DNA from: Elioraea tepidiphila DSM 17972
GTDB lineage: Bacteria > Pseudomonadota > Alphaproteobacteria > Acetobacterales > Acetobacteraceae
Length of the DNA: 39,535 nt
Reading direction: 5' to 3'
Assembly: GCF_000378465.1 (NCBI RefSeq)
Contig: NZ_KB899940.1
Coordinates: forward strand, 1-39,535
The notes beneath the pieces were generated by a model, which saw only the letters and a program-made list of their open reading frames with translations, was not told where the DNA came from and searched no databases. The position numbers were made by a program, and so were the translations under genes. Of the stretch, positions 33,167 to 39,535 are shown one piece after another (position 1 is the stretch's first letter; every line of letters begins with the position of its first letter).

Positions 33167-33188
33167 GGCGGGGACGCAAGTCCCCGCC
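33167..33188 (-). terminator. hairpin after pnp
   Basis: GGCGGGGAC (33167-33175) and GTCCCCGCC (33180-33188) form a perfect 9-bp stem around a four-base loop. It begins 20 bases after the pnp stop codon on the minus strand. No T-run follows, so it may work with Rho or serve as a 3' stability element. Read on the plus strand the loop is GCAA, a stable GNRA type, but no plus-strand gene is seen here. Confidence 0.55.
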
Positions 33189-33208
33189 TTGCCCCTGCGG
33201 ACCGCACA

Positions 33209-35386
33209 CTACTCGGCCGCCGGCGCGGGCGCATCGCCCTCCGCCTTCTCCTCGCGCCGGCGCCCGCCCTTCGGCCCCACCTTGTCGGTGATGTCCTCGC
33301 CGGTCTGCTGATCGACCACGCGCATCGACAGCTTCACCTTGCCGCGCTCGTCGAAGCCGATCACCTTCACCTTCACCGCGTCGCCCACGTTCACCACGTC
33401 GGTGGTCTTGGCGACCCGGCCCTGCGCGAGCTCGCTGATGTGCACGAGCCCGTCGCGCGAGCCGAGGAAGTTCACGAAGGCGCCGAAATCGGCCGTCTTC
33501 ACCACCTTGCCGTCGTAGATCACGCCGATCTCGGGCTCGGCGACGATGCCGCGGATCCAGTCGATCGCCGCCTTGGCGGCGCGCTCGTCGGTCGCGGCGA
33601 CCTTGATCGTGCCGTCATCCTCGATGTCGACCTTGGTGCCGGTCACCTCGGTGATCTCGCGGATCACCTTGCCGCCCGAGCCGATCACCTCGCGGATCTT
33701 GTCGCGCGGGATGTGGATCACGGTGATGCGCGGGGCGTTCTGGCTCACGCTCTCGCGCGGGCGGTTCAGGCCCTTCGCCATCTCGCCCAGGATGTGCATC
33801 CGCCCTTCCTTCGCCTGGTCGAGCGCGATCTTCATGATCTCGGGCGTGATCGAGGTGATCTTGATGTCCATCTGCAACGAGGTGACACCGAGCTCGGTGC
33901 CAGCCACCTTGAAGTCCATGTCGCCGAGATGGTCCTCGTCGCCGAGGATGTCGGAGAGCACCGCGAAGCCGCGATCCTCCTTGATCAGCCCCATGGCGAT
34001 GCCGGCGACGGAGCGCGGCAGCGGCACGCCCGCGTCCATCAGCGCGAGCGAGGAGCCGCACACGGTCGCCATCGAGGACGAGCCGTTGCTCTCGGTGATC
34101 TCGCTCACCACGCGCAGCGTGTAGGGGAACTGCTCCTTGGACGGCAGCAACGGGTGGATCGCGCGCCAGGCGAGCTTGCCGTGGCCGATCTCGCGCCGAC
34201 CGGGCGAGCCGAACCGCCCTGCCTCGCCCACCGAGTAGGGCGGGAAATTGTAGTGCAGCAGGAAGCTCTCGCGGTATTCGCCCTCGAGCGCATCGATGAT
34301 CTGCTCGTCATCGCCGGTGCCGAGGGTAGCGACGCACAGCGCCTGGGTCTCGCCGCGCGTGAACAGCGCGCTGCCATGCGTGCGCGGCAGGAGGCCCACC
34401 TCGACATAGATCGGTCGGACCGTCTTGGTGTCGCGGCCGTCGATGCGCAGGCCGGTGTCGAGGATCGCGTTGCGCACGATGTCGGCCTCGAGGGCCTTCA
34501 GCAGCTCCTTCGCCTTGCCGGTGTCGAGCTCCTCGGCGGCGATCGTGTCGAGTGCCGCCTTCTTCGCCGCCGCCAGCTTCTCGACGCGGGACTGCTTCAC
34601 GGTCTCGCGATACGCCTCGGTGAGCGGGCCGCGCGCGAGCGCGTCGAGCCGCGCCTTCAGCGCCGCCACGGAGGCGTCCTCCTCCGGCACGGGCCACGGG
34701 TCCTTCGCCGCCACCTCGGCGAGCTGGATGATCGCCTCGATCACCGGCTGCATCGCCTGGTGGCCGAAATTGACCGCGCCGAGCATCACCTCCTCGGAGA
34801 GCTCCTTCGCCTCGCTCTCGACCATCATCACGCCCTCGCTCGTGCCGGCGACGACGAGATCGAGCGCGGTCTGCTTCATCTGTTCCGCGGTCGGGTTCAG
34901 CACGTACTCGCCGTTGATGTAGCCGACGCGCGCGCCACCGATCGGGCCAAGGAACGGAATCCCCGACAGCGTCAGCGCCGCGGAGGCGCCGATCATCGCG
35001 ACGATGTCGGGATCGTTGGTCAGGTCATGCGAGAGCACGGTGACGATCACCTGCACCTCGTTGCGGAACCCCTCCGGGAACAGCGGGCGGATCGGCCGGT
35101 CGATCAGCCGGCTGGTCAGCACCTCCTTCTCCGTCGGTCGGCCCTCGCGCTTGAAGAACCCGCCGGGGATCTTGCCCGCGGCGAAGGTCTTCTCCTGGTA
35201 GTGCACGCTGAGCGGGAAGAAGTCCTGGCCGGGCTTGGTGGTCTTGGCCCCGACCACGGTCGCCAGCACCACGGTGTCGCCGTAGCGGGCGACCACCGCG
35301 CCATCGGCCTGGCGGGCCATCTTGCCGGTCTCGAGGACGAGCGTGCGCCCGCCCCAGCTCAGCTCCTTGCGAAAGAACTGGAACAT
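33209..35386 (-). CDS. pnp: polyribonucleotide nucleotidyltransferase (PNPase)
   Basis: A 725-residue 3'-5' phosphorolytic exoribonuclease, a trimer and core part of RNA-decay complexes. The first RNase PH domain begins [28 protein letters not shown] (split near 15). An all-helical linker covers about 215-300. The second RNase PH domain carries the phosphate/metal region [23 protein letters not shown] (split) and [19 protein letters not shown] near 440. A KH domain follows ([20 protein letters not shown] near 560, GxxG loop) and then an S1 domain ([20 protein letters not shown] near 625). A Lys/Arg/Glu-rich tail ends the protein. Length and domain order are normal. It follows rpsO on the same strand after a 298-base leader with strong hairpins. 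Confidence 0.98.
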   Translation of the reverse strand: MFQFFRKELSWGGRTLVLETGKMARQADGAVVARYGDTVVLATVVGAKTTKPGQDFFPLSVHYQEKTFAAGKIPGGFFKREGRPTEKEVLTSRLIDRPIRPLFPEGFRNEVQVIVTVLSHDLTNDPDIVAMIGASAALTLSGIPFLGPIGGARVGYINGEYVLNPTAEQMKQTALDLVVAGTSEGVMMVESEAKELSEEVMLGAVNFGHQAMQPVIEAIIQLAEVAAKDPWPVPEEDASVAALKARLDALARGPLTEAYRETVKQSRVEKLAAAKKAALDTIAAEELDTGKAKELLKALEADIVRNAILDTGLRIDGRDTKTVRPIYVEVGLLPRTHGSALFTRGETQALCVATLGTGDDEQIIDALEGEYRESFLLHYNFPPYSVGEAGRFGSPGRREIGHGKLAWRAIHPLLPSKEQFPYTLRVVSEITESNGSSSMATVCGSSLALMDAGVPLPRSVAGIAMGLIKEDRGFAVLSDILGDEDHLGDMDFKVAGTELGVTSLQMDIKITSITPEIMKIALDQAKEGRMHILGEMAKGLNRPRESVSQNAPRITVIHIPRDKIREVIGSGGKVIREITEVTGTKVDIEDDGTIKVAATDERAAKAAIDWIRGIVAEPEIGVIYDGKVVKTADFGAFVNFLGSRDGLVHISELAQGRVAKTTDVVNVGDAVKVKVIGFDERGKVKLSMRVVDQQTGEDITDKVGPKGGRRREEKAEGDAPAPAAE

Positions 35387-35684
35387 TCCGTCTCTATCTC
35401 CATCGCGCGAGCTTGCGGCGGAGCACCCTTCGGACGACGGCCTCGCCCACGCGGGGCAACGGCGTCTCGGGCGGCATGGAGGGGGGACTTAACGCGGTTG
35501 CCCGCGCGCCCCGGGCGCCATGTGGCCGGAAACGCCGTCATTGCACCGTGACGGTCCGGTCGCGTCCCGGCGGGACTGTCCCGCCGCGCGCTCGCGATTG
35601 TCCGCGCGCCCCCATGGCGCGCGGCATCGGGGGCAGGGATGGCCATCGGGGCCAAGGGGGGTCCTGCCCGGTGATGGGGCTCGG
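35387..35684 (-). other. rpsO-pnp intergenic leader with two strong hairpins (35568-35586, 35602-35624)
   Basis: This 298-base spacer has no credible gene. It holds two perfect stems: CGGCGGGA/TCCCGCCG (35568-35575 with 35579-35586, 3-base loop) and CCGCGCGCC/GGCGCGCGG (35602-35610 with 35616-35624, 5-base loop). In E. coli the same spacer contains the rpsO terminator, a pnp promoter and an RNase III-cleaved stem through which PNPase represses itself. The location and structures here suggest a similar arrangement, but I could not identify a pnp promoter with confidence. Confidence 0.55.
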
Positions 35685-35954
35685 CTATCGCCTGAGCCCC
35701 AGACGCTTGATCAGCGCCTCGTAGCGCGCCGCGTCCTTGTTCTTCACATAGTCCAGCAGGCGGCGGCGCTGGCCGACCAGCATCAGGAGGCCGCGGCGCG
35801 AATGGAAGTCCTTCGCGTGCTCCTTCAGATGCTCGGTCAGGTTCTTGATCCGCTCCGAAAGGATCGCGACCTGCACCTCGGGCGAGCCCGTGTCGCCCGC
35901 ATGCGTCGCGTATTCCTGGATCAGCGCCGTGCGGCGCTCGGCCGTGATCGACAT
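35685..35954 (-). CDS. rpsO: 30S ribosomal protein S15
   Basis: An 89-residue ribosomal protein that binds 16S rRNA near the central-domain three-way junction, early in 30S assembly. The N-terminal [27 protein letters not shown] (split near residue 14) and the H...D...[18 protein letters not shown] segment (HSRRGLL at 51-57) are the invariant features. It ends with the usual [12 protein letters not shown]. Length is exactly typical. The ATG (35952-35954) is preceded by GAAGGA. It sits between truB and pnp in the standard alphaproteobacterial order, 69 bases after truB. Confidence 0.98.
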   Translation of the reverse strand: MSITAERRTALIQEYATHAGDTGSPEVQVAILSERIKNLTEHLKEHAKDFHSRRGLLMLVGQRRRLLDYVKNKDAARYEALIKRLGLRR

Positions 35955-36023
35955 CGTGTTGGTCCTTCATCCTGGCCGTTGCGTTGCCCGGGCCTCTCGG
36001 CGCTCGGGGTCTCGGGCGTGCTC

Positions 36024-36956
36024 TCAGGCCGCGGCGGTGAGCATGCGCACCGGGTGCAGCATCCCCCCCTCCAGGCGGCCGATCGCGAGCGCCTTGCCCC
36101 CCGCCATCACGCGGACGATCCCGCCATCGGGATCGGCCTCGGGCGGAACCCGGCCGAGAAACGCGACAAGCGACAGCGCCTGCCCGCTCGACAGCCGTGA
36201 AGCCTCGCCCCCCGTCAGGGCCAGCGCCGGGATGTCGGCCAGCGCGGTCTCGACCGGGAGGAGAGGGCTTGAGGCAGCGTCCTCTTGCCCCAAGGCGGCC
36301 GCGCTGTCCAGGGAAACCGCCATCGCCTCGCTGAAGGGGCCGACCCGCAGCCGGCGCAGGGCGGCAACATGCCCGACCGTGCCCAGCGTCACAGCGAGGT
36401 CGCGCGCGAGGCTGCGCATGTAGACGCCCTTGCCGGACACCACCCGGAACACCGCCGTGTCGGCATCCGGCCGGTCCTCCAGCGTGAACGCATCCACCCG
36501 CGCCGGCCGCGGCGCGAGCTCGACCGCCTCGCCGGCGCGGGCGAGATCATAGGCCCGCTCGCCCGCCACCTTGATCGCCGAGAAGCGCGGCGGCACCTGC
36601 ATGATGTCGCCGACGAACCGGGGCAGCGCCGCGCGGATCGCCTCGTCCTCGGGGCGGATATCGGAGGTCGCCGTCACCACCCCGTCCGCATCGTCCGTGT
36701 CGCGCGCCTCGCCGAACCTCAGCGTGAAGCGGTACTCCTTCGTGCCATCCATCACGTAGGGCACGGTCTTGGTCGCCGCGCCGAAGGCGATCGGCAACAC
36801 ACCCGTCGCGAGCGGATCGAGCGTGCCGCCATGGCCGACCTTCTGCGCCTGGAACGCCCGCTTCAGCCGGTTCACCACATCCGTCGAGGTGATGCCGGCC
36901 GGCTTGTCGATCACCAGCCAGCCGTCGATCCTCCGGCCCTTGGGCTTGCGCGCCAC
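36024..36956 (-). CDS. truB: tRNA pseudouridine(55) synthase
   Basis: A 310-residue enzyme making pseudouridine 55 in the T loop of tRNAs. DGWLVIDKPAGITST (11-25) and the catalytic motif GHGGTLDPLATG with D47 are clear. KEYRFTLRFGEARDTDDADG near 73, PPRFSAIKVAGERAYDLAR near 125 and GKGVYMRSLARDL near 180 are further family blocks. The GTG start at 36956 leaves one base after the rbfA stop and gives VARKPKGRRIDGW, matching other alphaproteobacterial TruB proteins; the in-frame ATG at 37031 lies inside rbfA and is rejected. Transcribed as rbfA-truB-rpsO-pnp. Confidence 0.96.
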   Translation of the reverse strand: MARKPKGRRIDGWLVIDKPAGITSTDVVNRLKRAFQAQKVGHGGTLDPLATGVLPIAFGAATKTVPYVMDGTKEYRFTLRFGEARDTDDADGVVTATSDIRPEDEAIRAALPRFVGDIMQVPPRFSAIKVAGERAYDLARAGEAVELAPRPARVDAFTLEDRPDADTAVFRVVSGKGVYMRSLARDLAVTLGTVGHVAALRRLRVGPFSEAMAVSLDSAAALGQEDAASSPLLPVETALADIPALALTGGEASRLSSGQALSLVAFLGRVPPEADPDGGIVRVMAGGKALAIGRLEGGMLHPVRMLTAAA

Positions 36957-36957
36957 G

Positions 36958-37338
36958 TCAGTCCTCGTCGCGATCGAGATCGCGCCGCACCTCGGGTGAA
37001 TGGAACAACGCCTCGATCCGCGCGGCGGCATCGATCGTGGTGTCGGCGCGGAAGACGAGATCGGGCGCGTACTTGGTGCGCACCGACTTCGCCACCTGCC
37101 CGCGCAGGAACGGTGTGGCGCGCTTCAGCGCTGCCAGCAGCGGCGCGGCATCGCCGCCGCCCAAGGGCGTGATGAACACCGTCATAAGCTTGAGATCCGG
37201 CGAGGCCCGCACCTCGGTGACCGTCACATGGGCGGACGCGAGATCGGGGTCGCGGAAGTCGCCGCGCTCGAAGATCATCGCCAAGGCATGGCGGACCTCC
37301 TCGCCGACGCGGAGCTGACGCTGGGAGGGAGGTTTCAT
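36958..37338 (-). CDS. rbfA: 30S ribosome-binding factor A
   Basis: A 126-residue KH-type protein that binds the 30S subunit during late assembly and cold adaptation. SQRQLRVGEEVRHALAMI (5-22) and VTEVRASPDLKLMTVFITPL (about 40-59), plus the KRATPFLRGQVAKSV segment, are typical. Two in-frame ATG codons are possible: 37344 and 37338. I prefer 37338 because AAAGGA lies about 7 bases before it but only one base before the upstream ATG. infB, which normally precedes rbfA in this operon, is absent; upstream are a triple hairpin and a tRNA gene. Confidence 0.95.
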   Translation of the reverse strand: MKPPSQRQLRVGEEVRHALAMIFERGDFRDPDLASAHVTVTEVRASPDLKLMTVFITPLGGGDAAPLLAALKRATPFLRGQVAKSVRTKYAPDLVFRADTTIDAAARIEALFHSPEVRRDLDRDED

Positions 37339-37351
37339 GGCCATGTCCTTT

Positions 37352-37420
37352 CGGGGGCTCCGCCCCCGACCCCGCCAGGGGGGCCGCCCCTGGACCCCGC
37401 CAAGGGCCCTCGGCCCTTGG
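37352..37420. repeat. cluster of three GC-rich hairpins between tRNA-Val and rbfA
   Basis: Three consecutive perfect stems: 37352-37368 (7 bp, CGGGGGC/GCCCCCG), 37375-37393 (7 bp, CCAGGGG/CCCCTGG) and 37400-37420 (9 bp, CCAAGGGCC/GGCCCTTGG), linked by short ACCCCGCC-like spacers. This layout is the familiar mosaic intergenic repeat of GC-rich alphaproteobacteria. It could terminate the tRNA transcript and protect or set the 5' end of the rbfA message. Only one copy is present in the window, so its dispersed nature is from general knowledge, not seen here. Confidence 0.7.
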
Positions 37421-37444
37421 AACCCCCGGAACGACGAGCGTGGA

Positions 37445-37519
37445 TGGTGGGCGCGGTAGGGATTGAACCTACGACCCCTGCCGTGTGAAGGCAGTGCTCT
37501 CCCGCTGAGCTACACGCCC
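37445..37519 (-). tRNA. tRNA-Val, anticodon CAC
   Basis: A 72-base cloverleaf plus encoded CCA. From the 5' end: acceptor GGGCGTG (pairs with CGCGCCC, one G-T pair), D stem GCTC/GAGC, anticodon stem CTGCC/GGCAG with loop TTCACAC giving anticodon CAC, a five-base variable loop GGGTC, T arm GTAGG-TTCAATC-CCTAC, discriminator A, then CCA. It reads GUG, a frequent valine codon in GC-rich genomes. No intron or mismatch in any stem. Confidence 0.97.
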
Positions 37520-37532
37520 ATCCGAAGCGCGC

Positions 37533-37562
37533 GCTATAGGGCTGCGCACGGCGGGGCGTCAA
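37533..37562 (-). promoter_or_regulatory. promoter of the tRNA-Val gene
   Basis: On the minus strand TTGACG (37562-37557) and TATAGC (37538-37533) are 18 bases apart, close to the sigma-70 consensus (5 of 6 and 4-5 of 6). Initiation about 7 bases downstream would start near 37526, leaving a short 5' trailer before the mature tRNA end at 37519. Read-through could also supply rbfA, truB, rpsO and pnp. Confidence 0.7.
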
Positions 37563-37607
37563 GCACGCGCGCTTGCACGCGGCAGCGCCGTCGCCCACGT
37601 CTTCGCC

Positions 37608-38396
37608 ATGCGCCCCCCGACCGCCGCGGCCGCCCTGCTGCTCGCGCTCGCCCCGGCCGCCCACGCGGCCGAAGCGGTGGAGGCGCACTACGTCGCCCGC
37701 GTCGCCGGCCTGCGCGTCATGACCATCGACGTGCACGCCACCATCGGCCCCGGGACCTACCGGATCAGCGCCCGCGCGCGCTCCGCCGGCCTCGCCACCC
37801 TCGCCACCCGCTTCGACCAGACCGCCACCGCCGAAGGCGCGGTCACCGACGCCGCCATCCGGCCGTACCGGTTCCGTGCCGAAGGCGCGTGGCAGGGCGA
37901 GACGCGGCGCGTGGACCTCGTGCTCGCGGAGTCCCCGCCGCGCGTCGCCCTCGATCCGCCCGAGGTCCCGGAACGCGAGCCGGTTCCGCCCACCCTCGCC
38001 CAAGGCGGCGTCGATACCCTCACTGCCCTGCTGGCCGTCTCGCGCCAAGTCTCGCGCCTCGGCGCGCGCGGCTGCGATCTCGACGTGACCGTGTTCGACG
38101 GACGGCGGCTGAAGAGGATCATCCTGACCCCCGCCGGCGAAGGCCGCGTCTCCGGCCATCCCGGCGTGACCGCCGTGCGCTGCCGCGTCGAAGGGCGCCA
38201 GCTTGCCGGGTTCTGGCGCAACTGGGACCGCGAGGAGGCGGAACGCCCGCAGACCGGCATGGTCTGGATCGCCGCCCCGTTCGAAGGCGCTCCCGCCCTG
38301 CCGCTCCGTCTCGAAATGGGCATCGACTGGCTCGGCACGCTGGTGGTCACCCTGGACACCGCGCATCCGCCGACGCGACGCGCGGACGGACGATGA
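37608..38396 (+). CDS. DUF3108-type exported protein, first of tandem pair
   Basis: A 262-residue protein with a Sec signal (MRPPTAAAALLLALAPAAHA, cleaved near residue 20), expected in the periplasm. The mature part is a predicted beta-rich barrel: EAHYVARVAGLRVMTIDVHA (24-43), YRISARARSAGLATL, then the shared block EREPVPPTLAQGGVDTLTAL near 122 and VFDGRRLKR near 160. Two cysteines (GCDL and RCRVEG) are at spacing suited to a disulfide. The family is present in many proteobacteria without known function; an envelope or lipid-related role has been suggested by fold only. The stop overlaps the next gene's ATG (ATGA). Confidence 0.85.
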   Translation: MRPPTAAAALLLALAPAAHAAEAVEAHYVARVAGLRVMTIDVHATIGPGTYRISARARSAGLATLATRFDQTATAEGAVTDAAIRPYRFRAEGAWQGETRRVDLVLAESPPRVALDPPEVPEREPVPPTLAQGGVDTLTALLAVSRQVSRLGARGCDLDVTVFDGRRLKRIILTPAGEGRVSGHPGVTAVRCRVEGRQLAGFWRNWDREEAERPQTGMVWIAAPFEGAPALPLRLEMGIDWLGTLVVTLDTAHPPTRRADGR

Positions 38397-39259
38397 CGCA
38401 AACGCGCCTTGCACCCGCTCGGCCTCTGCCCCTACACGGCCGCATGCGCATGCTGATCGCCGCGGCCGCGCTGGCGGCCTTCGCCCCCGCCGCCCGCGCC
38501 GCCGAGCCGCCCGTCCTCGCCTCCTATACCGCTTATTTCTCCGGCTTCTCGGTCGCCACCCTCGACGCCGCGCTGCGGTTGGACGGCGAGCGCTACAGCC
38601 TCGCCGCGCTGATGCGCACGGCCGGCATCCTCGCCGCCTTCGTGCGCGGCGAGCAGACCGCCGAGGTCGAGGGCATCGTCCAGCCCGCCACTGCCGTCGG
38701 CCTGGCGCCGGCGCGCTACACCATGGAGGGGCGCTGGCGCGATCGCCTGCGCCGCATCGCCATGCGCTGGCCGGGCGGTGAGCCCGAGGTGCTGGCGCTG
38801 ATCCCGGCCAACACCGAGGAGCGCGAGCCCGTGCCGCCCGAGCTTCAGCGCGGCACCATCGACACCATGACCGCGCTCGTCTCGCTGCTGCGCCGCGCAA
38901 CCGAGACCGGGCGCTGCGAGGGCGAGGCCGCGCTGTTCGACGGCCGCCGCCGCACCGATGTGACGGCGCGCACCGAAGGCGAAGACACGCTGCGCGAGCA
39001 CCGTTGGGGCATCTTCGCCGGCCCTGCGCTGCGCTGCACGGTGGAGGGCCGCCAGGTCGCCGGGTTCTGGTCCGGCCAGAACCGCGACGAGGCCGGCACG
39101 CCGCGCAGCGCCACCGCCTGGCTTGCCCGGCCCGAGCCCGGCATGCCGCTGATCCCCGTGCGGATTGAGGCGGAGACCGGCTGGGGGCCGGTCTACATCC
39201 ACCTGACCCGCATCGGCCGGGGCGATCTGGCCCTGCCGACCCGGGAGAGCCGGAACTAG
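38393..39259 (+). CDS. DUF3108-type exported protein, second of tandem pair
   Basis: A 288-residue paralogue of the upstream gene. The ATG at 38393 overlaps its stop (ATGA); an ATG at 38444 would give a cleaner signal peptide (MRMLIAAAALAAFAPAARA) and is a real alternative. Mature region: SYTAYFSGFSVATLDAALRL, then EREPVPPELQRGTIDTMTAL, LFDGRRRTDV and LRCTVEGRQVAGFW, each matching the first copy in order and spacing, with two cysteines again in the same relative places. The TAG stop at 39257-39259 coincides with the TA at which the next IS630-type element appears to be inserted, so the original C-terminus may have been slightly different. The conserved region is complete. Confidence 0.82.
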   Translation: MTQTRLAPARPLPLHGRMRMLIAAAALAAFAPAARAAEPPVLASYTAYFSGFSVATLDAALRLDGERYSLAALMRTAGILAAFVRGEQTAEVEGIVQPATAVGLAPARYTMEGRWRDRLRRIAMRWPGGEPEVLALIPANTEEREPVPPELQRGTIDTMTALVSLLRRATETGRCEGEAALFDGRRRTDVTARTEGEDTLREHRWGIFAGPALRCTVEGRQVAGFWSGQNRDEAGTPRSATAWLARPEPGMPLIPVRIEAETGWGPVYIHLTRIGRGDLALPTRESRN

Positions 39260-39535
39260 AGCCTGATTCCTTCTGGTGGAATCGGATTGGGTGTTCCGGC
39301 GCGTTTGGTTTTCTGATTCAAGCTGCTGGCTGGGCTGGAGGCCAGCAGCCGATGACCCGAGCCCTGTCCTGTGATCTGCGTGATCGCGTCGTGGCGGCCA
39401 TGCGGAATGGCGCGAGTTGCCGCGAGGCGGCCAAGCTGTTCTCGGTGAGCGTGGCGAGCGCGGTGCGTTGGTCGCAGTTGTATCGCGCGACCGGCAGCAC
39501 GGCGCCGCGGCCTCATGGTGCGCGGCGACGCCCGG
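39257..39535 (+). mobile_element. IS630-family insertion sequence, right portion cut by the window edge
   Basis: Begins at the TA of the preceding gene's TAG stop. The end sequence GAGCCTGATTCC (39259-39270) followed by GGAATC (39278-39283) gives a subterminal inverted repeat. A transposase gene starts at 39352. The GC content drops between 39260 and 39330 relative to the flanking gene, supporting a foreign boundary. The other end is outside the window. It differs from the element at the left edge in transposase N-terminus and end sequence. Confidence 0.75.
39352..39535 (+). CDS. IS630-family transposase, N-terminal fragment (continues past window)
   Basis: An open frame of 61 codons begins at ATG 39352 and runs off the window. 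It reads TRALSCDLRDRVVAAMRNG, then SCREAAKLFSVSVASAVRWS, a helix-turn-helix typical of IS630 transposases with the SxxLxxDLRxRVV opening, and GSTAPRPHGARRRP, the usual linker with a PxPxG..R pattern. The catalytic domain is outside. The frame cannot be judged intact. Confidence 0.85.
   Translation, partial: MTRALSCDLRDRVVAAMRNGASCREAAKLFSVSVASAVRWSQLYRATGSTAPRPHGARRRP

Noticed and set aside
37335-38900. 521-codon minus-strand frame over tRNA-Val and the DUF3108-type gene
   Set aside because: It reads through the tRNA gene and is antisense to a signal-peptide-bearing gene; no protein family features.

Overview
The window is high-GC DNA (roughly 70% by eye). Operons are dense and reading frames often overlap by 1-4 bases. 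Twin-arginine signal peptides on solute-binding proteins, an rpsO-pnp pair and many peptide/opine-type ABC transporters suggest an alphaproteobacterium, most likely of the Acetobacteraceae/Roseomonas type. That placement is inferred from gene style and content; no marker gene was compared. Layout, left to right: (1) 1-999, a partial IS630-family element on the minus strand. (2) 997-2031, a histone-deacetylase/acetylpolyamine-amidohydrolase family enzyme, divergent from (3) 2141-11577, a peptide-uptake and processing operon: family-5 binding protein, two permeases, a fused double ATPase, two M20-family hydrolases, an M81 (MlrC-like) metallopeptidase and a small membrane protein. (4) 11578-14098 on the minus strand, a D-2-hydroxyacid dehydrogenase, KDPG aldolase and KDG kinase in overlapping frames. 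(5) 14153-15247, an alpha/beta-hydrolase lipoprotein, and 15455-17029, an orphan family-5 binding protein. (6) 17033-27061, the most interesting block: two divergent units around a FadR-type GntR regulator with a 9-bp inverted-repeat operator. Minus unit: regulator, D-cysteine-desulfhydrase-like PLP enzyme, DoeB-like deacylase, sugar-type binding protein, then pyridoxal kinase and a PuuE-type allantoinase. Plus unit: mandelate-racemase-like enolase-superfamily enzyme, two sugar-type permeases, and two proteins of unknown function. (7) 27100-31703, another orphan family-5 binding protein and two divergent TRZ/ATZ-type amidohydrolases; 31710-33110, an unusual nitronate monooxygenase with a C-terminal four-cysteine cluster. 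(8) 33209-37519, housekeeping genes pnp, rpsO, truB and rbfA, plus tRNA-Val(CAC) with its own promoter. (9) 37608-39259, two tandem paralogous DUF3108-type exported proteins, followed by (10) a second, different IS630-family element running off the right end. How the parts fit: the left half looks like scavenging of peptides and N-acyl/N-carbamoyl amino acids. The central block looks like import and breakdown of an unidentified small carboxylate, in which an alpha-proton-abstracting enolase-superfamily enzyme, an N-deacylase and a PLP enzyme could act in sequence. KdgK and Eda could take up a 2-keto-3-deoxy acid if the enolase-superfamily enzyme is a sugar-acid dehydratase. No ATPase for the sugar-type importer is present here. 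I see no CRISPR array, prophage, rRNA or toxin-antitoxin pair. There is no gene-free stretch longer than 300 bases.
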